From contig ONAB01000021.1 of assembly GCA_900315705.1 (NCBI GenBank), positions 1-64,000 on the forward strand: 64,000 nucleotides of DNA, in the 5' to 3' direction. Below are positions 19,517-29,931 of the stretch, in pieces. The translations under genes were made by a program, and so were the position numbers. How positions within the stretch are numbered: position 1 is the stretch's first letter; every line of letters starts with the position of its first letter. The stretch is from an uncultured Bacteroidales bacterium (lineage in GTDB: Bacteria > Bacteroidota > Bacteroidia > Bacteroidales > WCHB1-69). The notes beneath the pieces were generated by a model. The model did not search any database. It saw only the letters and a list, made by a program, of their open reading frames with translations, and was not told the DNA's origin.

Positions 19517-20701
19517 TTACAAAGAAACCTTGATTCCGATGAGGTGGTTGCCTCTCCATTTGTTGGTGAAACGGTAAGCGTAATCGATATAGATGTTCTG
19601 GCCGATATTCGTCTTGGACAAGGGGATTGCCACCGTGGCACCCACAGACGGTCCAAGGAAGAAAGAATCGGAGTTAAACAGCACGGCGGCGAGTTCTTGT
19701 TCACCGTTTTCGTTGGTCTCCTTCTTGGAAGTGACGTTCTCAAGGGAGTAACCGGCACGGATCATAAAGTATCTCATAAAGCCGTATTCCATACCGACAG
19801 CGAAGATATCTCTGGAATAGGAGTTAGCGGTGAAAGAGGCGGCCAGCGTCAGTCTGTGCTGGGCTTCATCACGGGTCAGGCCTTCAGCGGCACGGTCCTC
19901 CTTGGACATATTGGCATATTCGCCGCCGAACCACAAGAAGTCGTACGACACGCCGATAGCCAACAGGGAGGGCATCTCGAACTCGGCGGAACGGACATTG
20001 AGAGTCTGTTCCACACCCGTGTTGTTGATGCGACCACGGAAGGACATACCATCACCCTTATAAGACATCGGGAGACCGATGTTCTTCAAGGTGACGCCAA
20101 TCTTGAAGTTCTCGAACTTACCGGCAACGTATTGCACACCAGCGTCGATGGCAAAACCCGTCGCGTGAAGGTCGGCAATGCTCTCGTTGATAATCTTCAA
20201 AGAGACACCGCCCTTGATGAAGTGGTTGAACGACTTGGCGTAATGGATACCAATGGTGGTAAGAGAGGGCTTGAAGTTACCCAGACCGCCTTCAGGCTGA
20301 GCCACAGTGGTGACCTGCACCTGACCAAAACCCATAGAGGAGAAGGAAATACCAAGGGTACCGAAATCCTTGGCTTTGCCAATATGCTGGGCGAAGCCAA
20401 TGGCATTGATGTTAATACCACAATTGGAGCCCACCAGATATTGGGTGCGGTTGAAAGCGAAGTCCGTTCTCTTCACAAAGGACAAACCAGCCACATTGGA
20501 ATAGACGGATTCGAGACCTCTAACTTCTGCAATACCGGCGTTGGCCATACCGTTGGTGCGAGCCCACGGGTCAATCAGCAAATGGGAAGCACCGGCCTGA
20601 CCAGAACGGTCGCGGTTACCTGCCAGTACGCTATAAGACGTACCGACAGATATAAGAGCGACTAAAACGCAAATTATTAATGATTTATATGTATTTTTCA
20701 T
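19517..20701 (-). CDS. PorV/PorQ family outer membrane beta-barrel protein
   Basis: 394 residues with a signal peptide (residues 1 to about 28, VLAGN). The mature start, ASHLLIDPWARTNGMANAGIAEV, is the PorV/PorQ (UPF0164-like) signature: a short Ala/Gly-rich segment before 14 or so amphipathic beta strands. It ends in an aromatic/hydrophobic strand (HLIGIKVSL). In P. gingivalis PorV shuttles cargo released from the type IX translocon to the attachment complex, and PorQ works with PorZ; this copy may serve the secreted protein encoded just upstream. It starts 29 bases after that gene, so the two are co-transcribed with the TonB-dependent receptor. It could also be a paralogue with a dedicated substrate rather than the general PorV. 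Confidence 0.88.
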   Translation of the reverse strand: MKNTYKSLIICVLVALISVGTSYSVLAGNRDRSGQAGASHLLIDPWARTNGMANAGIAEVRGLESVYSNVAGLSFVKRTDFAFNRTQYLVGSNCGININAIGFAQHIGKAKDFGTLGISFSSMGFGQVQVTTVAQPEGGLGNFKPSLTTIGIHYAKSFNHFIKGGVSLKIINESIADLHATGFAIDAGVQYVAGKFENFKIGVTLKNIGLPMSYKGDGMSFRGRINNTGVEQTLNVRSAEFEMPSLLAIGVSYDFLWFGGEYANMSKEDRAAEGLTRDEAQHRLTLAASFTANSYSRDIFAVGMEYGFMRYFMIRAGYSLENVTSKKETNENGEQELAAVLFNSDSFFLGPSVGATVAIPLSKTNIGQNIYIDYAYRFTNKWRGNHLIGIKVSL

Positions 20702-20730
20702 ATTCTTCGTTTTTTAGAGTATTAATAATT

Positions 20731-23700
20731 TTAGAAGCCATTCAAGTCGGTGGGACGCATTGCACAGAAGAATTTGAGGGTTCTTTCGCCGATGCCGTCT
20801 GCCTTAACGTGGATGATGTACACTCCACCGGAAATGGGGATGTTGGCGTGGTTCTTCAGATCCCATTGGACATAAGAAGTAGCCGCATCACCCTTCGTGA
20901 GAGTTCTGATAAGAGTACCGTTGACGGTATAAATGGATATCGTACACTTAGCCGGAAGGTTGACGATACGCACATAGTTCTCAAGAGCGGTCTGCTCATA
21001 CTGGGAGAAACCGTAGTACGGGTTAGGAACGATGTTAATCTCATCCAACACCGTCTGAATCTCTTCCTGAGTTTCGATATTCTTGGGCACCAGGTTCTTG
21101 GTAGTGAACTGGTACAAAGGATAACCACTGTTGAGAGCAGCGTTCGGTGAATAAGAAGGATCGTCATACCAACGGGAAGAGTATCTCAAGTAAGGACGTG
21201 TGACACGAATCTTGAGCGTAGCCGTGCTGGCGAGCCAGTCATTTTCGCGGGTAACCACCGGCATCGGGATGCTGGTCCACATCACGTTGTTGAACAACTG
21301 CATCTTGTTACGCATTCTGTTGTTATCGCCAACATTAGTGTTGCTGGTGAAGGAGTTGAACTTAGCTTTCAGCCAAGCACCTTCGTCGTAAGGACCGCAC
21401 TCATAGAAAGCATATCCAGTGCCTTCAATAGTACCACCTTGTCCTTGCCAGACCGTACCGCCATCGTTGAAATTACGCTTACGGGAAGGAGACTGATAAG
21501 GCATACTACAGGTATTACCGGAGCTGCCGACCACATAGACATAGTGGCGTCCGCCGTTGAGCGGCTCACCGAACGTGACACTGTAAGCATCGCGATAACC
21601 ATTGTAAACACTTTGGCTCATAGCAATGGGCTTGCCAGTCTCTTCATCGAGAATGTATTCGCCCGTCTCCATATTCTTGTAGAAGGCATACACATTCGTC
21701 GGGTTGAAGATCATATCGTTACCGTTGTTGAAGGTATCGAGGGAGTTTTCGGCGAACATAATGTTCAAACGCTCACCCGTCTCCACGTTGATGGCATAGC
21801 CGGGGAACCAGCCAAAGCCCGTCTCCTGACCAGCCACAGGGTTGGTCTCAGGATTGCCGTCCTTGTCCACAGAAGGACATTTCTTCGGCTCAAGGTGGAC
21901 ATTACGATAAGTGGTTCCGTGGAAATCCTGATTCACAAGATAGTTGTCTTCCTCCGGTGCAGAACCTGCCTCCAAGACGATGGCGCGGGTCCACTTGCTC
22001 TTGTCGGGAGTGAGCACCACATCCACAGAATAGAGGTTGGTCATTGTCTGGTTGTAACCGGCACGGCGAGGCACAGAACCAAAGTCCCAGAAATTAAAGC
22101 CTGCCGGAGTCGGGAACTCACCAGCCGGGAAATAAGTTTCATCCGGAAAATCGTACTTGGCTTGCGGGCCGCCGTCATACGGAGATGACAGCACGTAAGG
22201 AGACCACGTGCCACCAATCACATTCTCGAATTGCTGGTTAGGATCCTTGAAGGCGCGGCTCGTCTCGTCTTTGTTCAAGACTCCTACACCTACAATCATA
22301 CACATATCTTCGGTACGCCACTTCATATACTCATCTTCCGCACCATCCTGACCATCCGAACCACCGTGATAAGCCCAGTCGTACCACTTACCCGTGGAGT
22401 ATTGACCGGAGTGAATCCAGTTAGCGGGATAATCACCTTCAATATCCACCACACCGCCGAGCCAGTTGCCAACTCCGTCATATTCGATGCTGGAACCGAC
22501 AAAGTCAACCTGACCATACATATGAAGGTTGGAGAAGCTATAACCGTGGGTGCTGGACGCCACATAGTCATCCAAATCTTTCTGGTGAATCTGGAATTGG
22601 GCATTCTTCAAGGAAACAGAAATACCGAGTTCCGGGAAGATTTGCTCGTTGGTCATACTGATCGGAAGGGCTGCCGTGGTGGTACGGGCAGGAATGACAT
22701 TACCGTTAGAGTCGGTAGTGACAATGCCGTTCTCCATCAACTCTTCATCGCTGACCTCGTCAGAGATGACCAGTTGCCACATCGTGCTTTCGTTCACATC
22801 CTGGCTCACATCGTTCGGTAAGAACTTGATGTAGTAGTCATAGGGTTTCACCTTCAACGGGTCAACCACTTGAATGTTCAGCGGACCGTAGTTGTTCTTG
22901 TATTGAATATTATTGTAAACATTGTTGGCGAGAATCAAATCGCGGGACTCATCCGTCATATCGAGGAAGAGACCACCGTTGCCCTGGCCTTCCAGACGGG
23001 TAATCATCGGCTGGTCACCATAGTTGGCAGTTTGGATTTGGTTGATAGACTTGTGAGGAGTACCGGTATAGACCTTGATGTTACGACGGCCTGCCAGATA
23101 CGGGGTCATTTGACCATCCAGGAAGTCAGTCTCCATCTTGAACTCTTTGTAACAGTTGTAACCGTAAGCCAACACGAGGAAATAGTATTGCTTGTGGTTG
23201 ACCAGTTTCTTGTTGGTACCCGTGGCAAACTTGTCTTCCGTCACGCGGAAAGAGTGGAAAATACCGGTATTGCTACCGTTCACCATCTCCGTAGCCACAG
23301 AGGAAGCGAGAGCCTCGTTGTAAATCCAGTTCACCAGCTGACCGGCTTCGTTCTCCACGTCGCACTGGCCGATGAGGATAGCCTTGCTGGCATCGTTCAG
23401 GTCGGTGACACTCACAGAGGGGCTGGCCAATTGGTAAATCTGATAACCTTCGAAATGATACTTACGCTGTTCGGTGGAGAGCGTATCCATCACCGTGACC
23501 GGAGAAATGGTCTGGTAATGCGTGATAATAGTGTCAATGGTGCCATCGGCGTGAGTGCTGTAGCTGACAACAGAGTCATTGGTGGCCACATACGTTGTGG
23601 TAGTAAGGGTTCTCGTGATCTGAGGATCCAACTCCTCGTAGGATTCGTGGTAGTTGTTGCTGTTCTTGTCTTCGTTGGAGATATAGAGAATCAACTCATT

Positions 23701-25488
23701 TTCAAGTTCGCGAATCGTGATATCCGGAGCGTCGGGACCGTCAAGGGTCTTGAAGCAGTTCTCAAACAGAGCCTGGCACTTGTCGTCGGCCAGTTTCAGC
23801 AATTCCACAGAAGCGGCAGCACCGCCTTGGGAAGCTCTTGCCCAAGGAATACCCACGGTGATGTAGTTAACGGAACCGGGTTTGAGGGTGAATGGACCAG
23901 CGGACTGCATAAAACGACGGTCTTGGGGAGCGTTACCCACATTCATTTCCGTCCAACCATCTGCACCATACTGGGAGGGAACAGGGTCAACACCCTGGGT
24001 ACCCCAGTTACAAACGTCAGAGAGGGCCGGGAACATAAAGTCGCAGTCTGGGCCATTACCACCATTGGAAGTGTGGGCGTTACCGCCATATTTCATCTTG
24101 GTGTTATCTTTCCAGATACCTTGCAGCATATTGTAATATTGCCAGTCTTCGCTCGGGTCACCCGTCACGGAGTTGTCATTGTTGTGATAGACGAATCTTC
24201 TCATACCGAAACGCTCGTTATCCGTGATGCCATCACCGAAGTTGACACCATTGATAGCCATCTGGTCTGCAGCAAACTCACTGCGGAGGAAGCGTTCGCA
24301 ATATCCGGGGAAGGAGGCGCTGTCGGCGTAGAATTTGGGGTTATCACGACCATCGGCATCCATATACGGACCTTGGAAGAAGTCAACACCCACGGCAGGC
24401 GGTTGGTCGCCGTAAGCCTCGATTTGACCGGTACCATCGACGTTGGAACCATTGTAGCAGTAGCCCAAACCACGGGCCACATCGCAACCCACATAGTCAT
24501 CCTTTGCATAACCCAGGTCGGGGTCAACCCACTGGGAGAAGAAAGTGTTGGTAAGGGTATAGGTGGAACGGTTGATAATCTCGTAGGAGTAGAACGTCAT
24601 ATTGTTGAGTTCGTCATTGGTGGAGAAACCGAAGGCTTGGCCACGGATTTCAAGACCGATGGGGTCACCGCCAGACTCGGAGTGAGGACCAGCATTATCA
24701 TTGAAAATCCAGAAGCAGGTCTCATCGCCCTTCAGCACGTGGTCGGCATAAATCATACCGTTGGAGTTATGCCAGTCGGTACCGTAGTACATCACATCCT
24801 CAGGAGTTCTGGGGAGGGTGTGTGCGGCGGCGGCAGCAATGTTGTCTTCAGTCCACGGACAGAGGTCGTTGTTGATATCGTAGTAGGGATAGTCACCAGC
24901 GGCGGGGTCATAGACACCGTTCTCATTAACATCCTTGAAGGGGGCGAGGTAGTAGGAGTAGCCCTCGTCGCCGTGTGCCGGCCAGTTGGCGATGCTGGCG
25001 GGCATCACATAACCGGAAGTGTTGTAGCTGGAGATGTGGTTGTCAACCTCAGCACGGGTAATCTTGAAGAACTTGTCGAACTTGATACACATCGTCTGGG
25101 TCGTACCAGCACCTTGGATTTTCAAAGGACCAGTCCAGTAGTCGTCACCGACTTGTCTGAAACGGACGGCAGCCAACTTAAGCTGGCCGGCAGCGTCCTG
25201 ACCACCGATCCACAGACCGGCGCTGAACATAGAGGTCTTGCCAGAGCCCTTCGGCACCTCGTATTCGGCAACTTCCTTGAACCACATCGTACCACCCGTC
25301 TCGAGGTATGCACGCACATTGTTCACGGAAAGTTCGTTAGAGCTGCTTGCAGGAAGACACGTGGCAGACTCGTCCTTCGCTGTAGAAGACTTACGAACGA
25401 CATCCTTCATTTTCTCAGCGTGCACTGTTCCTACGAACAAACACGCCATCAGGAGTGTCAAGCAGAAAATTTTGTTATTGTTTCTCAT
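20731..25488 (-). CDS. Large secreted protein with type IX sorting-like C-terminus (1585 aa)
   Basis: Signal peptide in residues 1-24 (cleavage near VHA-E). The N-terminal part contains ETGGTMWFKEVAEYEVPKG and FSAGLWIGGQD, a pattern found in large Bacteroidota secreted proteins. Long beta-rich stretches follow with many Tyr/Asn/Asp residues. The last ~95 residues (from about 1490) resemble a type IX sorting domain: INIVPNPYYGFSQYEQ, then VRIVNLPAKCTISIYTVNG, WDLKN and SGGVYIIHVKADGIGER. This variant is longer than the standard type A domain and ends MRPTDLNGF. No enzyme motif is visible. It is 26 bases from the receptor gene upstream and 29 bases from the PorV/PorQ gene downstream, suggesting a receptor-secreted protein-barrel unit at the outer membrane. 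Confidence 0.85.
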   Translation of the reverse strand: MRNNNKIFCLTLLMACLFVGTVHAEKMKDVVRKSSTAKDESATCLPASSSNELSVNNVRAYLETGGTMWFKEVAEYEVPKGSGKTSMFSAGLWIGGQDAAGQLKLAAVRFRQVGDDYWTGPLKIQGAGTTQTMCIKFDKFFKITRAEVDNHISSYNTSGYVMPASIANWPAHGDEGYSYYLAPFKDVNENGVYDPAAGDYPYYDINNDLCPWTEDNIAAAAAHTLPRTPEDVMYYGTDWHNSNGMIYADHVLKGDETCFWIFNDNAGPHSESGGDPIGLEIRGQAFGFSTNDELNNMTFYSYEIINRSTYTLTNTFFSQWVDPDLGYAKDDYVGCDVARGLGYCYNGSNVDGTGQIEAYGDQPPAVGVDFFQGPYMDADGRDNPKFYADSASFPGYCERFLRSEFAADQMAINGVNFGDGITDNERFGMRRFVYHNNDNSVTGDPSEDWQYYNMLQGIWKDNTKMKYGGNAHTSNGGNGPDCDFMFPALSDVCNWGTQGVDPVPSQYGADGWTEMNVGNAPQDRRFMQSAGPFTLKPGSVNYITVGIPWARASQGGAAASVELLKLADDKCQALFENCFKTLDGPDAPDITIRELENELILYISNEDKNSNNYHESYEELDPQITRTLTTTTYVATNDSVVSYSTHADGTIDTIITHYQTISPVTVMDTLSTEQRKYHFEGYQIYQLASPSVSVTDLNDASKAILIGQCDVENEAGQLVNWIYNEALASSVATEMVNGSNTGIFHSFRVTEDKFATGTNKKLVNHKQYYFLVLAYGYNCYKEFKMETDFLDGQMTPYLAGRRNIKVYTGTPHKSINQIQTANYGDQPMITRLEGQGNGGLFLDMTDESRDLILANNVYNNIQYKNNYGPLNIQVVDPLKVKPYDYYIKFLPNDVSQDVNESTMWQLVISDEVSDEELMENGIVTTDSNGNVIPARTTTAALPISMTNEQIFPELGISVSLKNAQFQIHQKDLDDYVASSTHGYSFSNLHMYGQVDFVGSSIEYDGVGNWLGGVVDIEGDYPANWIHSGQYSTGKWYDWAYHGGSDGQDGAEDEYMKWRTEDMCMIVGVGVLNKDETSRAFKDPNQQFENVIGGTWSPYVLSSPYDGGPQAKYDFPDETYFPAGEFPTPAGFNFWDFGSVPRRAGYNQTMTNLYSVDVVLTPDKSKWTRAIVLEAGSAPEEDNYLVNQDFHGTTYRNVHLEPKKCPSVDKDGNPETNPVAGQETGFGWFPGYAINVETGERLNIMFAENSLDTFNNGNDMIFNPTNVYAFYKNMETGEYILDEETGKPIAMSQSVYNGYRDAYSVTFGEPLNGGRHYVYVVGSSGNTCSMPYQSPSRKRNFNDGGTVWQGQGGTIEGTGYAFYECGPYDEGAWLKAKFNSFTSNTNVGDNNRMRNKMQLFNNVMWTSIPMPVVTRENDWLASTATLKIRVTRPYLRYSSRWYDDPSYSPNAALNSGYPLYQFTTKNLVPKNIETQEEIQTVLDEINIVPNPYYGFSQYEQTALENYVRIVNLPAKCTISIYTVNGTLIRTLTKGDAATSYVQWDLKNHANIPISGGVYIIHVKADGIGERTLKFFCAMRPTDLNGF

Positions 25489-25514
25489 ATTTCTATCTTT
25501 TTTATTTCAAACCA

Positions 25515-28500
25515 TTAAAAACCGAATTGGATACCTAAGCTGGCGCGAATCGGACGGCTGTAGTTGTACGGGTTCTGGACTCTCATCTGATAGTAGTTGA
25601 TGTAGCCAGGAACATACACTTGGGAGTTGATGGCCTGTTGATATTCAACAGCGGAGAGGTAACCATCGTCGTCAGGATTGCCCGTGTAGTCATACACAGA
25701 AATCACGTTCTTGAAGTTGAAGAGGTTCTGGATGTCCACATAAACGGTCAGATAACCCGGCTTTGCGGATTTGGCCTTGCCGTTCTTGTCCTTGGCATTC
25801 TTGTTCAAGTTGAACACGAAGGTCTTGTCGATACGAAGGTCGCACTGGAACTGCCAAGGTTTGTTGGAACCGTTGATAGAACCGGACAGCTGGGAAGCGG
25901 TACCCGCCACGATAGTGGAGAACGGGGTGCTGGAACGGGTGTAAGGAGTACCGGAACCGGCAGAGAACAGGAGGGAAACGCCAGTGTTGGCTAACCACTT
26001 GATCTCCTTGGTGGTCGGCTTGCCGTCTTCTCCGATGATTTCTTTGGTGGTCTTCGGTCCGTTGTAATCGGCACCACCGTCGAAACGATAGTCCAAATTG
26101 ATACCGATACGGTGTCTTTGGTCGAAGGAGAGGTTGGTCAGCGTTCTCAAGTTGGGCTGGCCAGCGGCAAGAATGCTCAATTGGGAAGTATTACCGGAAC
26201 CCGTACCCTTTGCATACTGCAACGTGTAGTTGGCGGAGAGGGTGAGGTTCTTGGTTCTGTTCATTCTATAGGAGAAGGTCACACCTTGCACCGTACCGAA
26301 GTCGATGTTCTGGTAAGAATAATAGGTGTTCGGATATGCGCCGGAGAAGCGGTAAGCCTGAATTTGGTTACGTTTCTCAGAATAGTAGGCGCTGATACTG
26401 ATGGCGGACTTGGCACCGATCTTCTGACGGAAACCGATTTCATAGTCGATAGACTGCTGCGGTTTCATATTCGGGTTGTTGATAATGTCGTTGGCCGAAT
26501 TGCGCTTGGAGATGAAGAGGTAGTCCACCGGAGAAATCTGAAGGTTGGTAGGACGGGAGGTGATGATGTTGTAGTGAGCGTAGAACAGGGAGTTGTCGTT
26601 CACCGGGAAGGAGAAGGAGATACGAGGCATCACAGACCATTGGGCCTTGTAGTCGGTGAAAGCACCAGACTCAACCTTGGTGATACCGCTGATCAGTTCA
26701 TTGTTCTCGTTGTACAACGGGTTTTTCAGAATCGGGCCGTTCACATAGAGGGAGAGGTCGGATTCAGGGTCGGAAACCTCCTTACCGGAAGCGTCGTACC
26801 AAACGTCGCCGCTACGGTAACCCACGATGGAAGAGCTGTTGAACTCACCACCCTGGATGTCAGCCTCGCTGAGGTAGGTGTCGGTACCGGAATAGTACAC
26901 CACCCAGTCGTCTTGGGCATTGCCGACGAATTGGATGCCGTTGTTGATGTTGCGGAGATCCTTGACCGTATAAGCCTCACGGAACAGATACGGGTCTTTC
27001 AACACCTGCTGGTTGGCGTCGAAACGGTCAACACGCAAACCGATGTTGAAGAGCAAGTTGTTGATGGCGAACTTGTCTTGGATATAGAAAGCCATATAGA
27101 TGGGCTCGTAAGCACCGATGTTGTAGGTCTTCTGACCCTTGCTGTTCACGGCGTTGAAGAAGTCCTCGATGGTGGTTTTCTTGTGGGTCTTGGCGCCCGT
27201 GTAGTCATAACCATAGTAGCTGACCAGCGGGTTGGAACCGGAAGAGGTACCTAACAAGAGGTCTTCGGGAGTGAACATACTGACATCGTAGATGCTCGGA
27301 TTGTAGCTGTCGATGTCAACCCAGTCGTCACCATTGGGGTCGAGACCCAACTTGGTACGGAGGTTACGGTCGAAGGTGGTTTGGTCAACAAGGCTGATCA
27401 AACGGTTGTAGTCCACCGTGAAAACCTCGCCATTGTCGGTAAGGATGGGGTGATCCTTGTCCAACTCGGAGATATGGGAGTTGGCCTGGTTACGCATAAG
27501 GGTCCACAGGGTGATAGGAGCGATGCCGTATCCTCTGTAGGTCAGTTTCTCAAAGTCGTAACCGAACTTGATTTCGTGCTTGCCAAGGTTCATAGAGATG
27601 CTGGCCTTGACACCGATCTGCTCGGTCTGGTTTTTGCTGTAGCTGCCATAGACGGAACCCGGGGAGCTGTACATAGAATAGACAGATTCAGGAACGTCGC
27701 CGTTGCGCAGACCACCCAGTCTCTGATACATATTCAGGTCGAAGGGGACGGAGAAACCGTAGTAGTTATAGAGGTCTTCCAACGGGAAAGCTTCCAGCAG
27801 GTTGAGGTTGTATTGGGACAGAATCGGGTTGGAGTTGAAGTCCGGGTTGATTCTGAAGGTGATGACAGAGTCATACCAACCTTGGAACACATTGACTTGG
27901 TCGAAATGCCAAGGAATGGAGTCAATCACAATATCATAATCTCTTTCCAGAGAATAGCTCTTCACTTTCTGGGTATTGAACTGGCCCACATAGCCATATT
28001 CAAACAGACGGTCTTTGTGTTGAGGAGCATAGGAAGAACCGTTCACGCGGGTGTAGTTGACGTTGATGTCATACATCACGTTCTTGAGGACGTTCTTACC
28101 GGTGGTATCGGTCCAGACGGGATGGTGCAAACGGGCGTTCAAACGCATCGTTCCCTGAGTGGCAATGGGGTTGTTCTCCACATTGAAAAGAGCGTAGGTG
28201 GTGCTCCAGGATCTTTGTTTGATATACTCGTAAGAACCGCCGATGGAGAGTCTCACATTGTGCTTCTTACCCATTTGGAAGTCGAATTTCAGCTGACCGA
28301 GGTAATCCCAGCTGCCGGCGTTCTTTCTCACGCGGCGTTTGTGGAAGGATTCGCTGGTCAGGTAGCTGCTGTTCTGATAGAAAGCGGTGTATTGCTCGTC
28401 GTCATAACGAAGCGGGTTTGCGATAAGGGCGTCGATGACATCCTGGTTGGCTTCCCAAGTGCCGCCACGGGCGGGAGCAGCGTCGTGGTCGTAAGAGACC

Positions 28501-29324
28501 TCACCGCTGAAGAGAAAACCGACACGGGTAGGATCGTTGGGCTCCTTGCCTTTCACCACCGGACCTGACAGGGAGACGGCGGCGAGGAAGTTGTTATAAC
28601 CATCAATAGAACCTCTTAACTCAACAGAGCCGTGGAAGTCCTTCGGGGCCGATTTGGTGGTAATGACCGTAAAGGAGGTACCGTCACCATACTCGGCGGG
28701 GATACCGCCCTGGATGAGCTGAGCCTCCTCGATGGATGCCATAGAGACACCGCCGCTACCACGAACACGCACACCATCGACGATGGTTTGCTGACCGTCG
28801 GTACGGTTACCACGGACGGAACCCATACCACCGTTACCGTCGCTCTGCACACCTTCCAAGTTGGCCAAGGCGGAAGAGACCGAACGACCCGGCGTGGTCT
28901 TCAGGTTTTCACTACTAATACGAGTGGTGGAGCTGGTGTTATCGGGGTCGAACACAGGCGGCTCCCAAGTAATCACAACCTCACCAATCTCGTTGGAACA
29001 GTCAATCTCGAAATTCACGAAAACAGTCTTACCTGCGGCAACCTGCACATTCGTGAGTTTCGTTGACTTTTGGCACGTCATCTGCGCCTCGGCTACCATA
29101 TCGTAGGTGCCGGGTTCGACGCCGAACAGTTGATACTCACCCTTGTCATTCGCCATAGTCATATTCACAGTCTTGCCCTCCTTCTGGAGAAGCACTCTAC
29201 TATAACCTTGTGGCTCACCAAGTTGGTTGACCACCGTACCCTGGAGAGTAGAGTTCTGCTGTGAAAAAGCTACGCTTGTGAAAAGAATGATCACTCCGAG
29301 TGTTAAGAGTAATTTTTTAATCAT
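25515..29324 (-). CDS. TonB-dependent receptor with N-terminal carboxypeptidase-regulatory domain
   Basis: 1269 residues. A signal peptide (1-21) is followed by a CarboxypepD-regulatory-like beta sandwich at about 24-105 (LQGTVVNQLGEPQGYSRVLL), a linker, a plug domain at about 130-240 (ALANLEGVQSDGNGG, TDGQQTIVDGVRVRG, IPAEYGDGTSFTVITTKSA) and a long 22-strand-type barrel ending in SLGIQFGF, with the terminal Phe needed for barrel assembly. TonB-dependent receptors import ligands across the outer membrane; no SusD partner is adjacent, so this is not a typical polysaccharide locus. The next two genes encode a sorting-domain protein and a PorV/PorQ barrel. A near-consensus TATTTTAG on the minus strand at 29374-29381 could be its -7 element. 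Confidence 0.93.
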   Translation of the reverse strand: MIKKLLLTLGVIILFTSVAFSQQNSTLQGTVVNQLGEPQGYSRVLLQKEGKTVNMTMANDKGEYQLFGVEPGTYDMVAEAQMTCQKSTKLTNVQVAAGKTVFVNFEIDCSNEIGEVVITWEPPVFDPDNTSSTTRISSENLKTTPGRSVSSALANLEGVQSDGNGGMGSVRGNRTDGQQTIVDGVRVRGSGGVSMASIEEAQLIQGGIPAEYGDGTSFTVITTKSAPKDFHGSVELRGSIDGYNNFLAAVSLSGPVVKGKEPNDPTRVGFLFSGEVSYDHDAAPARGGTWEANQDVIDALIANPLRYDDEQYTAFYQNSSYLTSESFHKRRVRKNAGSWDYLGQLKFDFQMGKKHNVRLSIGGSYEYIKQRSWSTTYALFNVENNPIATQGTMRLNARLHHPVWTDTTGKNVLKNVMYDINVNYTRVNGSSYAPQHKDRLFEYGYVGQFNTQKVKSYSLERDYDIVIDSIPWHFDQVNVFQGWYDSVITFRINPDFNSNPILSQYNLNLLEAFPLEDLYNYYGFSVPFDLNMYQRLGGLRNGDVPESVYSMYSSPGSVYGSYSKNQTEQIGVKASISMNLGKHEIKFGYDFEKLTYRGYGIAPITLWTLMRNQANSHISELDKDHPILTDNGEVFTVDYNRLISLVDQTTFDRNLRTKLGLDPNGDDWVDIDSYNPSIYDVSMFTPEDLLLGTSSGSNPLVSYYGYDYTGAKTHKKTTIEDFFNAVNSKGQKTYNIGAYEPIYMAFYIQDKFAINNLLFNIGLRVDRFDANQQVLKDPYLFREAYTVKDLRNINNGIQFVGNAQDDWVVYYSGTDTYLSEADIQGGEFNSSSIVGYRSGDVWYDASGKEVSDPESDLSLYVNGPILKNPLYNENNELISGITKVESGAFTDYKAQWSVMPRISFSFPVNDNSLFYAHYNIITSRPTNLQISPVDYLFISKRNSANDIINNPNMKPQQSIDYEIGFRQKIGAKSAISISAYYSEKRNQIQAYRFSGAYPNTYYSYQNIDFGTVQGVTFSYRMNRTKNLTLSANYTLQYAKGTGSGNTSQLSILAAGQPNLRTLTNLSFDQRHRIGINLDYRFDGGADYNGPKTTKEIIGEDGKPTTKEIKWLANTGVSLLFSAGSGTPYTRSSTPFSTIVAGTASQLSGSINGSNKPWQFQCDLRIDKTFVFNLNKNAKDKNGKAKSAKPGYLTVYVDIQNLFNFKNVISVYDYTGNPDDDGYLSAVEYQQAINSQVYVPGYINYYQMRVQNPYNYSRPIRASLGIQFGF

Positions 29325-29465
29325 AGCCAGTAATTTATATTAAACATTAGAATTATGCAAAATTTTAAGGGTGCTAAAATATAAAAAATATCAATTGTTT
29401 GTCTTTCCTATCTCCGCATAATTTTCCACATTCCTCTTTTAAAGACTTAATTGATTATGATTCAA

Positions 29466-29870
29466 TTAATTAAATTTTCTTTTCAAGATTTCTGAATAGA
29501 TTATACCTTTATACAGTTCTTCTTCGTCAAAATGAAGTTCAGGTTTCATTTTGTTCTCATTATCAGTTGTTTGCAAATTTATTTGTGGGGAAGAATCCTT
29601 TATTTCGGTAAAAGGCACCGCCTCCTCCGTATCACGCTCATACGTAAAATAATCCGGCTCATTTGGAGAATTCGCCTCTGTTTCCCGCATATTCTGCACA
29701 TTCATCCTAGGGGGCTCCCAAGTCTCCTCTTCCGTTTCAAACTCCTCCTCAAATGGGGGTGGCGTCGGTATCGCTTTCCCCGTCACGTCACCCTTCTTCA
29801 ATAATCCTTCTATCAACTTCGGACCCAACCACAACGCCAACAACAACAGTAGTGTTAATAACGATTCCAT
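29466..29870 (-). CDS. Small membrane-anchored protein of unknown function (134 aa)
   Basis: One N-terminal hydrophobic helix (residues 3-17, LLTLLLLLALWLGP) is followed by a short basic segment, then a long acidic, Pro/Glu/Thr-rich linker (about 35-110) and a short C-terminal motif HFDEEELYKGIIYSEILKRKFN. A Leu-x-x-(A/G)-x-I-Y-S-E-I-L-x-(R/P)-K tail is, from memory, a recurring feature of short Bacteroidota proteins and may be a protein-binding peptide. The composition (AT-rich, strongly acidic) differs from neighbours. It lies 61 bases after the YihY/BrkB gene on the same strand. Function unknown; an inner-membrane tether with a cytosolic docking tail is only a guess. Confidence 0.7.
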   Translation of the reverse strand: MESLLTLLLLLALWLGPKLIEGLLKKGDVTGKAIPTPPPFEEEFETEEETWEPPRMNVQNMRETEANSPNEPDYFTYERDTEEAVPFTEIKDSSPQINLQTTDNENKMKPELHFDEEELYKGIIYSEILKRKFN

Positions 29871-29931
29871 AAGAACATATTTTATTTATTGTATATATAA
29901 TATTGTAGTATAATTCTTTATTATCTGTTCT

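Noticed and set aside
22870-25518. Plus-strand 882-residue frame opposite the 1585-residue secreted protein
   Set aside because: Composition follows the complementary codons of the minus-strand gene, which has a signal peptide and sorting-like C-terminus; no promoter or family match on the plus strand.
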